Below the pieces are notes generated by a model. The model ran no database searches and was not told the DNA's origin. It worked only from the letters and a program-made list of their open reading frames with translations. Shown in pieces: positions 1 through 7,461 of a stretch of DNA of 8,562 nucleotides. The DNA is from Pseudomonadota bacterium (GTDB taxonomy: Bacteria; Pseudomonadota; Gammaproteobacteria; Burkholderiales; Burkholderiaceae_D): the NCBI GenBank assembly GCA_023435945.1, contig JAEZLB010000332.1, forward strand, positions 1-8,562. Direction: 5' to 3'. Position 1 is the first letter of the stretch, and each line of letters begins with the position of its first letter. The position numbers and the translations under genes were made by a program.

Positions 1-466
1 GCGCGCCATGCCCGCCCATCGAATGGCCGGTGATCGCCTGCCGGCTCATGTCCGCGACCGCGAACTCACGCAGGATCAGCGCGGGCAGCTCATCCTCGAT
101 GTATGAGCGCATGCGGAAATGCTCGGCCCATGGCGCCTGCGTCGCATCGACATAAAAGCCCGCGCCGACACCGAAATCCCAGTTATCGGATTCACCCGGA
201 ACACCTGCGCCACGCGGGCTGGTATCGGGAGCAATCAGCATGATGCCCAGCTCGGCGGCCACACGCTGCGCGCCAGCCTTGATCATGAAGGTCTCGTCGG
301 TACAAGTCAGGCCCGCAAGATAAAAAAGCACAGGCACTTTCTTTTCCTGGGCTTGCGGCGGCAGGTAAACGGAAAAACGCATAGGCAGGCCGATGGCCTG
401 CGATGCGTGCTGGTAAAAACGCTGCATGCCGCCGAAGCAGGCGTGCTCACTGATCAGTTCTAGCAT
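1..466 (-). CDS. fghA: S-formylglutathione hydrolase, N-terminal 155 residues (cut by window edge)
   Basis: Esterase-D-type alpha/beta hydrolase of the cytoplasm that hydrolyses S-formylglutathione to formate and glutathione, the second step of glutathione-dependent formaldehyde oxidation. Seen in the translation from the ATG at 466: an N-terminal CFGGMQRFYQHAS segment (residues 10-22), the LAGLTCTDETF loop (50-60) that carries the oxyanion-hole region, SPRGAGVPGESDNWDFGVGA (83-102), and the nucleophile elbow GHSMGGHGA (147-155) with catalytic Ser149. The Asp and His of the triad lie beyond the left edge; the family is about 280 residues long, so a little over half is present. The start follows the frmA stop by 18 bp with only a weak Shine-Dalgarno, which suggests expression from the frmA transcript, perhaps by coupled translation. 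Family identity is very secure. Confidence 0.95.
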   Translation of the reverse strand, partial: MLELISEHACFGGMQRFYQHASQAIGLPMRFSVYLPPQAQEKKVPVLFYLAGLTCTDETFMIKAGAQRVAAELGIMLIAPDTSPRGAGVPGESDNWDFGVGAGFYVDATQAPWAEHFRMRSYIEDELPALILREFAVADMSRQAITGHSMGGHGA

Positions 467-484
467 GAGAGTAAAGCCTATCGA

Positions 485-1591
485 TTAATACACGACGACG
501 GAACGGATGGATTCACCACTCTTCATCAGGTCAAAGCCTTCGTTGATGCGATCGAGCGTCAGGGTATGCGTGATCATGTCATCGATATTGATCTTGCCGT
601 CCATGTACCAGTCCACGATCTTCGGCACATCGGTACGTCCGCGTGCGCCACCGAAAGCCGAACCTTTCCATACACGCCCCGTGACCAGCTGGAAAGGACG
701 CGTGCTGATTTCCTCACCCGCGCCGGCCACGCCGATGATGATGGATTGCCCCCAGCCCTTGTGACAGCACTCCAGCGCCTGGCGCATGACCTTGGTATTG
801 CCGATGCATTCGAAGGAATAATCGGCCCCGCCATCGGTAAGCTGAATGATATGGTCCACCACATTCTCGACTTCATTCGGATTGACGAAGTCCGTCATGC
901 CAAACTGGCGCGCCATCGCTTCGCGCGCAGGATTGATATCGACGCCGATGATCTTGTTGGCGCCTACCATCTTGGCACCCTGGATCACGTTCAGGCCTAT
1001 GCCGCCCAGACCAAATACCACGACGTTGGCACCGGGCTCAACCTTGGCCGTGAACATCACCGCGCCCAAACCGGTGGTCACGCCGCAACCGACATAACAA
1101 ACCTTGTCGAAAGGCGCATCCGAACGAATCTTGGCCAGCGCGATTTCCGGCACCACGATGTAATTGGAAAAAGTCGACGTGCCCATGTAGTGGAAAATCG
1201 GCTTCCCATCCAGCGAAAAGCGCGTGGTGGCATCCGGCATCAATCGCTTGCCCTGCGTGGCGCGAATCGCCTGGCACAGGTTGGTCTTCTGCGACAGGCA
1301 GAATTTGCACTGGCGGCACTCCGGCGTGTACAGCGGGATCACATGATCATCTTTCTTGAGCGACTTGACGCCCGGCCCGACATCCACCACCACGCCAGCC
1401 CCCTCATGTCCGAGGATAGCCGGGAAAATCCCTTCCGGATCAGCACCGGACAACGTGAAATAATCGGTATGGCAAATGCCGGTGGCCTTGATTTCGACCA
1501 GCACTTCACCTTCGCGAGGCCCCTGCAAATCCACCTCTTCAATCGACAAAGGGCCCCCTGCCTTCCAGGCAACCGCCGCACGTGTTTTCAT
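485..1591 (-). CDS. frmA: S-(hydroxymethyl)glutathione dehydrogenase / class III alcohol dehydrogenase
   Basis: Zinc-dependent, NAD-linked dehydrogenase that oxidises S-(hydroxymethyl)glutathione, the spontaneous formaldehyde-glutathione adduct, to S-formylglutathione; the family also reduces S-nitrosoglutathione. At 368 residues it has the usual class III length. Visible residues: catalytic zinc ligands Cys40 (GICHTD), His62 (GHEGAG) and Cys169 (GCGVTTG); structural zinc cysteines 92, 95, 98 and 106; Rossmann glycines GLGGIG at 194-199; and Asp218 at the end of the second strand, expected to select NAD. The [12 protein letters not shown] stretch (304-315) is typical of class III. The ATG at 1591 is preceded by GAGGAG (minus-strand reading, 1597-1602) with 5 nt spacing. 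It is the first gene of an operon with fghA. No FrmR-type repressor gene is adjacent on the visible side. Confidence 0.97.
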   Translation of the reverse strand: MKTRAAVAWKAGGPLSIEEVDLQGPREGEVLVEIKATGICHTDYFTLSGADPEGIFPAILGHEGAGVVVDVGPGVKSLKKDDHVIPLYTPECRQCKFCLSQKTNLCQAIRATQGKRLMPDATTRFSLDGKPIFHYMGTSTFSNYIVVPEIALAKIRSDAPFDKVCYVGCGVTTGLGAVMFTAKVEPGANVVVFGLGGIGLNVIQGAKMVGANKIIGVDINPAREAMARQFGMTDFVNPNEVENVVDHIIQLTDGGADYSFECIGNTKVMRQALECCHKGWGQSIIIGVAGAGEEISTRPFQLVTGRVWKGSAFGGARGRTDVPKIVDWYMDGKINIDDMITHTLTLDRINEGFDLMKSGESIRSVVVY

Positions 1592-1625
1592 GCTTTCTCC
1601 TCACAATAAACTTTAGTCCCCTGTC

Positions 1626-1654
1626 ATTCTAATGCTTTTGCACTAATCATCCAA
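1626..1654 (-). promoter_or_regulatory. Candidate sigma70 promoter of frmA-fghA
   Basis: Read on the minus strand, TTGGAT (1649-1654) is followed after exactly 17 bp by TAGAAT (1626-1631), which matches the -10 consensus at five of six positions. The -35 matches at three of six. It lies 34 bp upstream of the frmA ATG, leaving a short untranslated leader that contains the GAGGAG ribosome site. The assignment rests on motif and spacing only. Confidence 0.5.
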
Positions 1655-1677
1655 AGCATGGGACTCATCCTCTCACC

Positions 1678-1686
1678 TGATACAAT
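1678..1686 (+). promoter_or_regulatory. Candidate extended -10 promoter of mutS
   Basis: TGATACAAT is an extended -10 element (TGn followed by TACAAT, five of six). No good -35 is seen at 16-18 bp, as is common for extended -10 promoters. Transcription would begin near 1693. That is downstream of an in-frame ATG at 1658, and so supports the mutS start at 1736. It sits about 25 bp from the -35 of the divergent frmA promoter. Confidence 0.4.
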
Positions 1687-1735
1687 GCAGCCTCTCTACC
1701 GAAGGCAATTATTTGATCTTGCCCAACATTCACCG

Positions 1736-4408
1736 ATGAGTGCAGTGAAGAACGACGCTTCCCCCGACCTCAAGAACCACACGCCCATGATGCAGCAATA
1801 TTTGCGCATCAAGGCAGACCATCCGAACACGCTCTTGTTCTACCGGATGGGCGACTTTTATGAGCTATTCTTCGAGGATGCGGAAAAAGCAGCAAGGCTG
1901 CTTGGCATCACCCTGACCCAGCGCGGCAATTCCAACGGGACGCCCATCAAGATGGCAGGCGTCCCGTTTCACTCTGCCGATCAATACCTTGCCAAACTGG
2001 TCAAGCTTGGAGAGTCGGTGGCGATCTGCGAGCAGATCGGCGACCCTGCCCTGAGCAAGGGTCCTGTCGAGCGCAAGGTCGTGCGCGTCATTACGCCCGG
2101 CACCCTGAGCGACTCGGAACTGTTGCCGGAAAAATCGGACCCTCCCCTGCTTGCGCTGAATCTGCGCCTACAACGACGCATGCTCACGGTGGGGCTGGCG
2201 TGGATGACCATGGCCAGCGGACGGCTGACGCTGATGGAGTTCTCCGGCGAATCCAGGGCTGCATTGCAGCGCCTGCGCCATGAACTGGAACGCATCGCAC
2301 CGGCGGAAATCCTGCTGGCCGATGATGATCAGGTGCTGTCGGGCATGTTCTCGCCCCTGCCCTGCCAGCCCACTTCGGTGCCGGCCTGGCAATTCGATCA
2401 CACAGCCGGTGAAAAAGCCCTGCATGCCCAGCTTCAGGTTGCCAGTCTGTCCGGCTATGGCGCACAGGATCTGCATGCCGCCATCGGTGCGGCCGGTGCC
2501 GTGCTGGCTTATGCGCAGGCGACTCAGGGCAAGGGCCTGCAGCATGTACGCAGCCTGAAAGTCGAGTCCGATGACGAATTCATAGGGCTCGACGCTGCGA
2601 CTCGCCGCAACCTGGAATTGACGGAAACGCTGCGCGGCCAGGAAGGCGCAAGCGGTTCACCCACCTTATTCTCGTTGCTCGATCATTGCCGCACCAGCAT
2701 GGGATCGCGCCTGCTGCGTCACTGGCTGCATCATGCGCAACGCGATCAATCGATTGCCAAATCGCGGCACGCGGCTATCCAGGCACTGATCGATTCCAAT
2801 GCATGCAGCGCCTTCAACACCATTTTCAACGAGATCCCGGATATCGAACGGATCACGACACGTATTGCGTTGTTATCGGCCAGACCGCGTGACCTGTCGG
2901 GCCTGCGCGCCGGACTGAAACAACTGCCGGCATTATCCGCAATATTGATGCCTGTGGTGAACACATCCCAATCCGCGTTGCTGGAAAAAACAGGGCAAGA
3001 GCTGGCGCCCCCCTCTGATTGTCTAAGCTTGCTGGAGCGCGCCATTCTGGAGGAACCCTCCACCGTGGTACGCGAAGGCGGTGTGATTGCTACCGGCTAC
3101 GACTCCGAACTGGATGAGTTGCGGGCGCTGTCGGAGAACGCTGGGCAGTTCCTGCTTGATCTGGAAACGCGCGAGCGTGCCCGTACCGGCATCAGCAATC
3201 TGCGTGTCGAGTACAACAAGGTCCATGGCTTTTACATCGAAGTCACCAACGGACAAACCGACAAGGTTCCCGATGATTATCGCCGGCGCCAGACGCTGAA
3301 GAATGTCGAGCGCTATATCACGCCGGAATTAAAAGCATTTGAAGACAAGGCGCTCTCCGCGCAGGAAAGAGCTTTGGCGCGCGAGAAACATCTGTACGAA
3401 CAAGTGCTGCAGCAACTGTCGCCTTTCATCAGCCAGTTGCAGACCGTCGCCCATGCGCTAGCGCAACTCGATGCGCTCAATGCCCTGGCACAGCATGCAG
3501 TCCGCTATAACTGGTGCGCCCCGCAACTGGTGGCGCAATCCTGCATACGCATAGAACAGGGCCGTCATCCGGTGGTTGAAACGTCGATAGAACGTTTCAT
3601 TCCCAACGACTGCGAACTGGGCGACGACAAGCGTCTGCTCCTGATTACCGGTCCCAACATGGGGGGCAAGTCCACCTACATGCGCCAGGTCGCACTGATC
3701 ACGCTGCTCGCCTACGTGGGCAGCTTCGTACCTGCCGCCAGTGCCACCATCGGCCCCATCGACCGCATCTTCACACGCATCGGCGCGGCTGATGACTTGG
3801 CCGGAGGACGTTCTACCTTCATGGTGGAAATGACGGAGTCGGCCGCCATTCTGAATGGCGCGACAGAACAGTCACTGGTCCTGATGGATGAAGTGGGCCG
3901 GGGTACGTCTACCTTCGACGGCCTCGCATTGGCCTGGGCCATCGCCCGTCATCTGCTCGAACACACACGCAGCTTCACGCTGTTTGCCACTCACTATTTT
4001 GAGCTGACGCAGTTGCCGGAGTCGCATCCGGGAGCGACGAACGTGCATCTGTCTGCCGTCGAACACAAGGACAGCATCGTGTTTCTGCATGCCGTCCAGC
4101 CCGGGCCGGCTTCGCAGAGTTATGGCTTGCAGGTAGCGCAACTGGCGGGCGTACCTGCGCCTGTCATTCGCGCTGCCCGCAAACACCTGGCGGCACTGGA
4201 AGCCCATTCCATTCAGAGCACGCCGCAATTCGACTTATTCAATACAGGCATGCTTCCTGCTGATGAAGAAGGGGAACCCGTATCTTCATCGGGACCGGAC
4301 CATGCCGACCTGCTCGATGCCTTGCATGCGCTGGACCCTGATGCCTTGACACCACGCGAGGCCCTGGAGTCACTCTATCACCTGAAGCAACTATTAAAGG
4401 CCGAATGA
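1736..4408 (+). CDS. mutS: DNA mismatch repair protein MutS
   Basis: Cytoplasmic ATPase that binds base mismatches and small loops as a dimer and recruits MutL in post-replicative repair. With the start at 1736 it has 890 residues, slightly longer than Escherichia coli MutS (853). The mismatch-binding motif GDFYE has Phe41 (stacks on the mismatch) and Glu43. Connector, core lever and clamp regions follow, then the ABC-type ATPase: Walker [10 protein letters not shown] (639-647), signature loop [10 protein letters not shown] (686-695) and Walker B LMDE with Asp718 and Glu719. A beta-clamp-type peptide QFDLF lies at 831-835. The C-terminal tetramerisation segment keeps an Asp/Arg pair (Asp869, Arg874) equivalent to E. 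coli Asp835/Arg840. The start was chosen because MSAVKND leading into HTPMMQQYL matches family N-termini. An in-frame ATG at 1658 would add 26 atypical residues and lies upstream of the likely transcript start. No clear Shine-Dalgarno precedes either ATG. The stop overlaps the next gene. Confidence 0.97.
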   Translation: MSAVKNDASPDLKNHTPMMQQYLRIKADHPNTLLFYRMGDFYELFFEDAEKAARLLGITLTQRGNSNGTPIKMAGVPFHSADQYLAKLVKLGESVAICEQIGDPALSKGPVERKVVRVITPGTLSDSELLPEKSDPPLLALNLRLQRRMLTVGLAWMTMASGRLTLMEFSGESRAALQRLRHELERIAPAEILLADDDQVLSGMFSPLPCQPTSVPAWQFDHTAGEKALHAQLQVASLSGYGAQDLHAAIGAAGAVLAYAQATQGKGLQHVRSLKVESDDEFIGLDAATRRNLELTETLRGQEGASGSPTLFSLLDHCRTSMGSRLLRHWLHHAQRDQSIAKSRHAAIQALIDSNACSAFNTIFNEIPDIERITTRIALLSARPRDLSGLRAGLKQLPALSAILMPVVNTSQSALLEKTGQELAPPSDCLSLLERAILEEPSTVVREGGVIATGYDSELDELRALSENAGQFLLDLETRERARTGISNLRVEYNKVHGFYIEVTNGQTDKVPDDYRRRQTLKNVERYITPELKAFEDKALSAQERALAREKHLYEQVLQQLSPFISQLQTVAHALAQLDALNALAQHAVRYNWCAPQLVAQSCIRIEQGRHPVVETSIERFIPNDCELGDDKRLLLITGPNMGGKSTYMRQVALITLLAYVGSFVPAASATIGPIDRIFTRIGAADDLAGGRSTFMVEMTESAAILNGATEQSLVLMDEVGRGTSTFDGLALAWAIARHLLEHTRSFTLFATHYFELTQLPESHPGATNVHLSAVEHKDSIVFLHAVQPGPASQSYGLQVAQLAGVPAPVIRAARKHLAALEAHSIQSTPQFDLFNTGMLPADEEGEPVSSSGPDHADLLDALHALDPDALTPREALESLYHLKQLLKAE

Positions 4409-5328
4409 AAAATTACGCAATCCGGCTGCTACTCTGCCTGCTTGCACTTTCCTCCTTGCCCGCCATGGCGCAGGAGGGTGCCTTTTCGTTTGGCGTGATT
4501 GCGAATGCCTTCAGATATGATGCGGATGAGGGCATGCTGCGACAGGCCTTGACTGCGACTTCCGACGGCAAGTTTTCATTCATTGTTGCCACCGGCGTGA
4601 AGACCAGCGATGAGCCCTGCAGCGATGAGTTGTATATGCAGCGCAAGGCGCTTTACGACAAAGCCGGTCAGCGCGTAATCCTGACGCTGGGCGCCCATGA
4701 CTGGGCAGAATGCAAGCGTAGTAATGGCGAATCGGCGGCCATTGAACGCTTGCAGCGAGTCAGGGATATTTATTTTAACGATCCGCTTGTATTGAATAAC
4801 AAGCGCATTACAGTCTTGCAGCAATCGAAGACAGAAAAATTCCGCAGCTACAGCGAAAATCTGCGCTGGCAGATCGGCCCGGTCTGGTTCGCCACCTTAA
4901 ACCTGCCTGCCAACAACAATCACTACCTGAGTGCGGCAGGCCGCAACAATGAATTCGAAGACAGACTGGTTGCCAATCAGGATTGGCTGCAGCGCCTGTT
5001 TATTCAGGCCAAAGCCAGCAAGGCACAGGCCATCGTGGTGTTCTCGGAAGCCAACCCACTTGCCCGCCCCTCAGCCGGCTCCACTGACGATCAACAGCGC
5101 GACGGATATCTGGAAATTCGTCGGCAGCTGCTCAAACTAAGCCGCGACTTCAAAGGCAAGGTGCTCATCATTCACAACGGCAAGCCCTCGCGCGGCGCCA
5201 GCCTCCACAAGCTGAGCTGGCGCGGCAACGTGGGAGAAATGGGCATGCTAACCGGCTGGAGCAAAATTACCGTCAACCCGGCCTACCCCACCCTGTTCAT
5301 CGCTGACCTGCAAGCCCTGAATAACTAA
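4405..5328 (+). CDS. Exported metallophosphoesterase-like protein, probably catalytically dead
   Basis: A 307-residue protein with a Sec signal peptide (Lys2, Arg7, hydrophobic 8-18, AMA|QE cleavage after Ala22), so probably periplasmic. Segments such as [15 protein letters not shown] (71-85), GAHDWAEC (96-103), the [11 protein letters not shown] region (118-128), ENLRW (151-155) and [11 protein letters not shown] (162-172) recall a family of secreted calcineurin-like phosphoesterases. As I recall that family, these places read PCSDxxYxxR, GDNEWTDC and so on. The expected metal ligands are absent: GDTP is replaced by the ANAF region (33-36), GDxK by TGVK (63-66), GDN by GAH (96-98), and HGDxH by HNGKP (257-261). 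Cys72 and Cys103 remain and could form a disulfide. The ATG overlaps the mutS stop as ATGA, with AAAGG a few bases upstream, so translation is likely coupled to mutS; no terminator lies between them. The family link is from memory of motifs and the function is unknown. Confidence 0.85.
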   Translation: MKNYAIRLLLCLLALSSLPAMAQEGAFSFGVIANAFRYDADEGMLRQALTATSDGKFSFIVATGVKTSDEPCSDELYMQRKALYDKAGQRVILTLGAHDWAECKRSNGESAAIERLQRVRDIYFNDPLVLNNKRITVLQQSKTEKFRSYSENLRWQIGPVWFATLNLPANNNHYLSAAGRNNEFEDRLVANQDWLQRLFIQAKASKAQAIVVFSEANPLARPSAGSTDDQQRDGYLEIRRQLLKLSRDFKGKVLIIHNGKPSRGASLHKLSWRGNVGEMGMLTGWSKITVNPAYPTLFIADLQALNN

Positions 5329-5333
5329 ACAGC

Positions 5334-5363
5334 AAGGGCAAATTGCCTGGACAATTTGCCCTT
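5334..5363. terminator. Bidirectional intrinsic terminator between convergent genes
   Basis: A perfect 12-bp stem (AAGGGCAAATTG, loop CCTGGA, CAATTTGCCCTT) starts 6 bp after the stop of the exported protein gene and ends 5 bp before the slyD stop. The 3' tract is moderately T-rich on both strands (AGCTTTATT rightward, GCTGTTTAGTT leftward), so it plausibly ends both the mutS unit and slyD. The T-tracts are weaker than those of the terminator at 7715. Confidence 0.75.
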
Positions 5364-5367
5364 AGCT

Positions 5368-5907
5368 TTATTGCACAGGGACGCTGCGGAACTGATCGCC
5401 GCCCTCCTCATCGTCATCGTGATGGTGATGACCATGAGGACCATGCACGTGACCATGGGCCACTTCTTCTTCGCTGGCTGCACGCACATCCTCCACGTCC
5501 AGCGTAAAACGCAAGGCGATTCCTGCCAGGGGATGATTACCGTCCAGCACCACCTTGTCGTCAGCAATATCCGTCACCGTAAAGATCACGGATTCCTGGG
5601 AATCACCGGCACCTTCAGGTACTCCCTCGAATTGCATGCCGATTTCCAGCGGCGAGGGCAGGCGATCACGCTGCTCAACCTTGATCAGTTCGGAATCGTA
5701 TTCACCAAAGGCGTCCACAGGCTCGACTTGTATCGTCGTCTTAAAACCCTTTTCCTTGCCTTCCAGCGCCTCCTCAATTTTGGGCAAGGTATTGTGATAA
5801 CCACCGTGCAAGTACACCATGGGCTCACGTCCTTCCTCGATCAGATTGCCCTGAGCGTCCGACAAACTGTAATGCACACTAACTACCGTATCCTTGGCAA
5901 TCTTCAT
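5368..5907 (-). CDS. slyD: SlyD-type FKBP peptidyl-prolyl isomerase with His-rich metal-binding tail
   Basis: Cytoplasmic prolyl cis-trans isomerase and chaperone; in E. coli SlyD also binds nickel and helps hydrogenase maturation. The 179-residue product follows the family order. A split FKBP domain (about 1-70 and 120-150) contains LHGGYHNTLPKIEEALEG (33-50) and VDAFGEYD (64-71). The insert-in-flap chaperone domain (about 75-118) follows, then VLDGNHPLAG (120-129) and a tail HGHVHGPHGHHHH (151-163) with eight histidines followed by DDDEE. The tail is short and has no cysteine, unlike the long His/Cys tail of E. coli SlyD. The start at 5907 gives MKIAKD, as in E. coli MKVAKD, and puts AGGA 6 nt upstream. 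The ATG directly before it (5910) would leave only 3 nt. The gene is divergent from roxA and convergent with the mutS unit. A promoter could lie near 5934-5963 (GTGACT, 18 bp, TATTTA on the minus strand), but this is weak. Confidence 0.95.
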   Translation of the reverse strand: MKIAKDTVVSVHYSLSDAQGNLIEEGREPMVYLHGGYHNTLPKIEEALEGKEKGFKTTIQVEPVDAFGEYDSELIKVEQRDRLPSPLEIGMQFEGVPEGAGDSQESVIFTVTDIADDKVVLDGNHPLAGIALRFTLDVEDVRAASEEEVAHGHVHGPHGHHHHDDDEEGGDQFRSVPVQ

Positions 5908-5990
5908 CATGAATCCTTTCACCTTCGTTGATATAAATAGTTTAGAGACTGTACCCCAGTCACCAGCGGCCTGTTTCTTGCCGCCATTCT

Positions 5991-6020
5991 CTGCCACGTT
6001 CTGACCACGACCACTATAAT
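5991..6020 (+). promoter_or_regulatory. Candidate sigma70 promoter of roxA
   Basis: CTGCCA (5991-5996, four of six matches to TTGACA), an 18-bp spacer, and a perfect TATAAT (6015-6020). The roxA ATG begins at 6027, only 6 bp after the -10 box. Transcription would therefore begin at or within a base or two of the start codon, and there is no room for a Shine-Dalgarno. Confidence 0.6.
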
Positions 6021-6026
6021 ACGGCA

Positions 6027-7151
6027 ATGGACAAGAAAACACTGCTGGGAGGTCTCACTCCCGCTCAATTTTTACGCGATTACTGGCACAAGAAGCCCCT
6101 GCTTATCCGCCAGGCCATTCCTGAATTCAAGGCCCTGTTATCAAGAGAAGCCCTCTTCGACATGGCTGCGCGTGAGGATGTCGAATCCCGCCTGATCACG
6201 CATTTCCGCCAGCAATGGCAACTGGAGAAAGGTCCGTTCCCTAAAGTTCCTTCCCCCGGCAAAAATGACTGGACGCTGCTGATTCAGGGCGTCAATCTCC
6301 ATGACGATGCTGCTGATGCCTTGCTGCAGCAATTCCGCTTCCTCCCGGATGCCCGCCTGGATGATCTGATGATCAGCTATGCCACAACCAACGGTGGCGT
6401 TGGACCTCATTTCGACTCCTACGACGTTTTCCTGCTGCAAGCCCACGGCAAGCGACGCTGGCGCATCAGCGCCCAGAAGGACCTAAGCCTGGTGGATGGT
6501 TTGCCCTTAAAGATTCTTAAGAACTTCAAGCCGGAACAGGAATTTGTACTGGAGCCGGGAGACATGCTTTATCTGCCGCCACACTATGCGCACGATGGCA
6601 TCGCCGAAGGGGAATGCATGACCTACTCCATAGGTTTCCGTGCCCCCTCCTACCAGGAGTTGGGCGAGGCCTTCCTGCATTTCATGATGGACAGCATAGA
6701 CCTCAAAGGGCGTTATGCCGATCCTGACCTAACTCCCTCCCGATCACCCGCAGCCTTGAGCAGCAAGATGGTTGATCGGGTAATGAAGGAAATGGAGAAA
6801 GTGCGCTTCACGCGTAGCGATGTGATGCACTTCCTGGGCCAGTACCTCTCCGAGCCCAAGCCCAGTGTCTTTTTCGATTCTCCGCAAAAACAGTTTTCGC
6901 CCGCACAGTTTGAAAAACAGGTGCGCAAATTCGGCATCAGGTTGAATAAAAAAACCCGCATATTGCATTGCAACAAAACTTTATTCGTTAATGGCGAATC
7001 CTATGCGGTTCCCAGCGCCGACAAAAAGTTACTTGTCACTCTTGCTGATCATCGAAAACTGGAAGCGGATCAACTCACTAACGCCTCCAAGGATGTGCTG
7101 GAAACTTTCCATATCTGGTATGAAGATGGCTGGATAGAATTAAAAAAATAG
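6027..7151 (+). CDS. roxA: Ribosomal protein L16 arginine hydroxylase (JmjC/cupin 2-oxoglutarate oxygenase, YcfD type)
   Basis: Fe(II)/2-oxoglutarate dioxygenase of the bacterial ROX family; E. coli RoxA (YcfD) hydroxylates an arginine of 50S protein L16. The 374-residue product has the same order: an N-terminal FLRDYWHKKPLLIR segment (15-28), LDDLMISYATTNGGVGPHFD (111-130), then a cupin core with iron ligands His128 and Asp130 (HxD) and His189 (in LPPHYAHDG). Arg143 (GKRRWR) is expected to hold the 2-oxoglutarate carboxylate, 15 residues after the first His as in E. coli. YSIGFRAP (200-207) follows. A dimerisation region and a winged-helix-like C-terminal part ending with WYEDGWIELKK complete it. 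No Shine-Dalgarno precedes the ATG, and no other ATG, GTG or TTG is in frame nearby upstream. The next Met (46) would remove conserved residues, so 6027 is well supported. No hairpin terminator is seen after the stop. Confidence 0.94.
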   Translation: MDKKTLLGGLTPAQFLRDYWHKKPLLIRQAIPEFKALLSREALFDMAAREDVESRLITHFRQQWQLEKGPFPKVPSPGKNDWTLLIQGVNLHDDAADALLQQFRFLPDARLDDLMISYATTNGGVGPHFDSYDVFLLQAHGKRRWRISAQKDLSLVDGLPLKILKNFKPEQEFVLEPGDMLYLPPHYAHDGIAEGECMTYSIGFRAPSYQELGEAFLHFMMDSIDLKGRYADPDLTPSRSPAALSSKMVDRVMKEMEKVRFTRSDVMHFLGQYLSEPKPSVFFDSPQKQFSPAQFEKQVRKFGIRLNKKTRILHCNKTLFVNGESYAVPSADKKLLVTLADHRKLEADQLTNASKDVLETFHIWYEDGWIELKK

Positions 7152-7158
7152 CATTAAC

Positions 7159-7219
7159 GACTTCTATTTCCCGTCACTAAAGAAGAAAAACCGATATGGC
7201 TGCAACACTCATAGAAGTC
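7159..7219. repeat. Perfect 9-bp inverted repeat with 43-bp spacer
   Basis: GACTTCTAT at 7159-7167 is the exact reverse complement of ATAGAAGTC at 7211-7219. It begins 8 bp after the roxA stop. It could form a long-looped hairpin or mark paired protein-binding sites. Some such repeats occur by chance in AT-rich DNA. Confidence 0.4.
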
Positions 7220-7276
7220 ATGAATTCAGAAAAATAAAACGCCTTCCTTACTTTTTCTTTCAAACTTCCTTAAGTA

Positions 7277-7301
7277 AACACAGAAATTTAAAGTTTGTGT
7301 T
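7277..7301. promoter_or_regulatory. Dyad-symmetric element upstream of the lipoprotein promoter
   Basis: AACACAGA (7277-7284) pairs with TTTGTGTT (7294-7301): eight pairs, one of them G-T, around an AT-rich centre near 7289. It lies directly before the likely -35 region, about 48 bp upstream of the predicted transcript start. That position suits a transcription-factor site. No specific regulator is recognised. Confidence 0.3.
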
Positions 7302-7330
7302 GTGCAATATTTTAAATAAACAGTTATAAT
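7300..7330 (+). promoter_or_regulatory. Candidate promoter of the small lipoprotein gene
   Basis: A perfect TATAAT lies at 7325-7330 in AT-rich DNA. The best -35 candidates are poor: TTGTGC at 7300-7305 with a 19-bp spacer, or an overlapping register. An activator or an AT-rich UP-like context might compensate. Transcription would begin near 7337, giving a leader of about 125 nt before the lipoprotein ATG. Confidence 0.5.
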
Positions 7331-7348
7331 TTTTGGCTAGGAAGATTC

Positions 7349-7408
7349 ATGAAAATCACCCTGTTGCAGCGCAACATAAAAAGGGGTGAAAATGGACTCC
7401 CTATATAA
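7349..7408 (+). CDS. Possible 19-residue leader ORF
   Basis: An ATG at 7349 opens a 19-codon frame ending in TAA, rich in basic residues (MKITLLQRNIKRG start). AGGAAG at 7339-7344 gives a Shine-Dalgarno with AGGA 6 nt from the ATG, and the predicted transcript start is about 12 nt upstream of the ATG. The frame holds the small hairpin at 7362-7376. It has no recognisable family and no run of one amino acid that would mark a classical attenuator. It is listed because its translation signals are as good as those of the downstream gene, but it may be fortuitous. Confidence 0.25.
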   Translation: MKITLLQRNIKRGENGLPI

Positions 7409-7461
7409 GAAAAAATGGTCTGCCGTTTGTAATTTCTCTGAAAAACTAAAAAGGACTGTAA

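Larger units (their letters stand above)
7152..7461 (+). other. 310-bp AT-rich intergenic region with regulatory-looking structure
   Basis: No convincing full-length gene lies between roxA and the lipoprotein gene. The first 185 bases are markedly A/T-rich and contain two inverted repeats (7159-7219 and 7277-7301) and a perfect -10 box at 7325-7330. The remaining 125 bases would be a transcribed leader containing a 19-codon ORF, a small hairpin TGTTGC-AGC-GCAACA (7362-7376), and the lipoprotein Shine-Dalgarno AGGA at 7452-7455. No intrinsic terminator for roxA is visible. Confidence 0.6.

Noticed and set aside
566..1609. A 347-codon open frame on the plus strand opposite frmA
   Set aside because: It is antisense to a fully supported dehydrogenase with all zinc ligands; its translation has no recognisable motif and is rich in His/Arg, as expected of a mirror frame.
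5356..5931. A 191-codon plus-strand frame opposite slyD
   Set aside because: It is the mirror of the SlyD coding sequence, begins inside the terminator region, and has no family features.
5911..6042. N-terminal extension of SlyD from an ATG at 6042
   Set aside because: It would overlap the start of roxA, adds 45 residues absent from the family, and the ATG at 5907 has a good Shine-Dalgarno.
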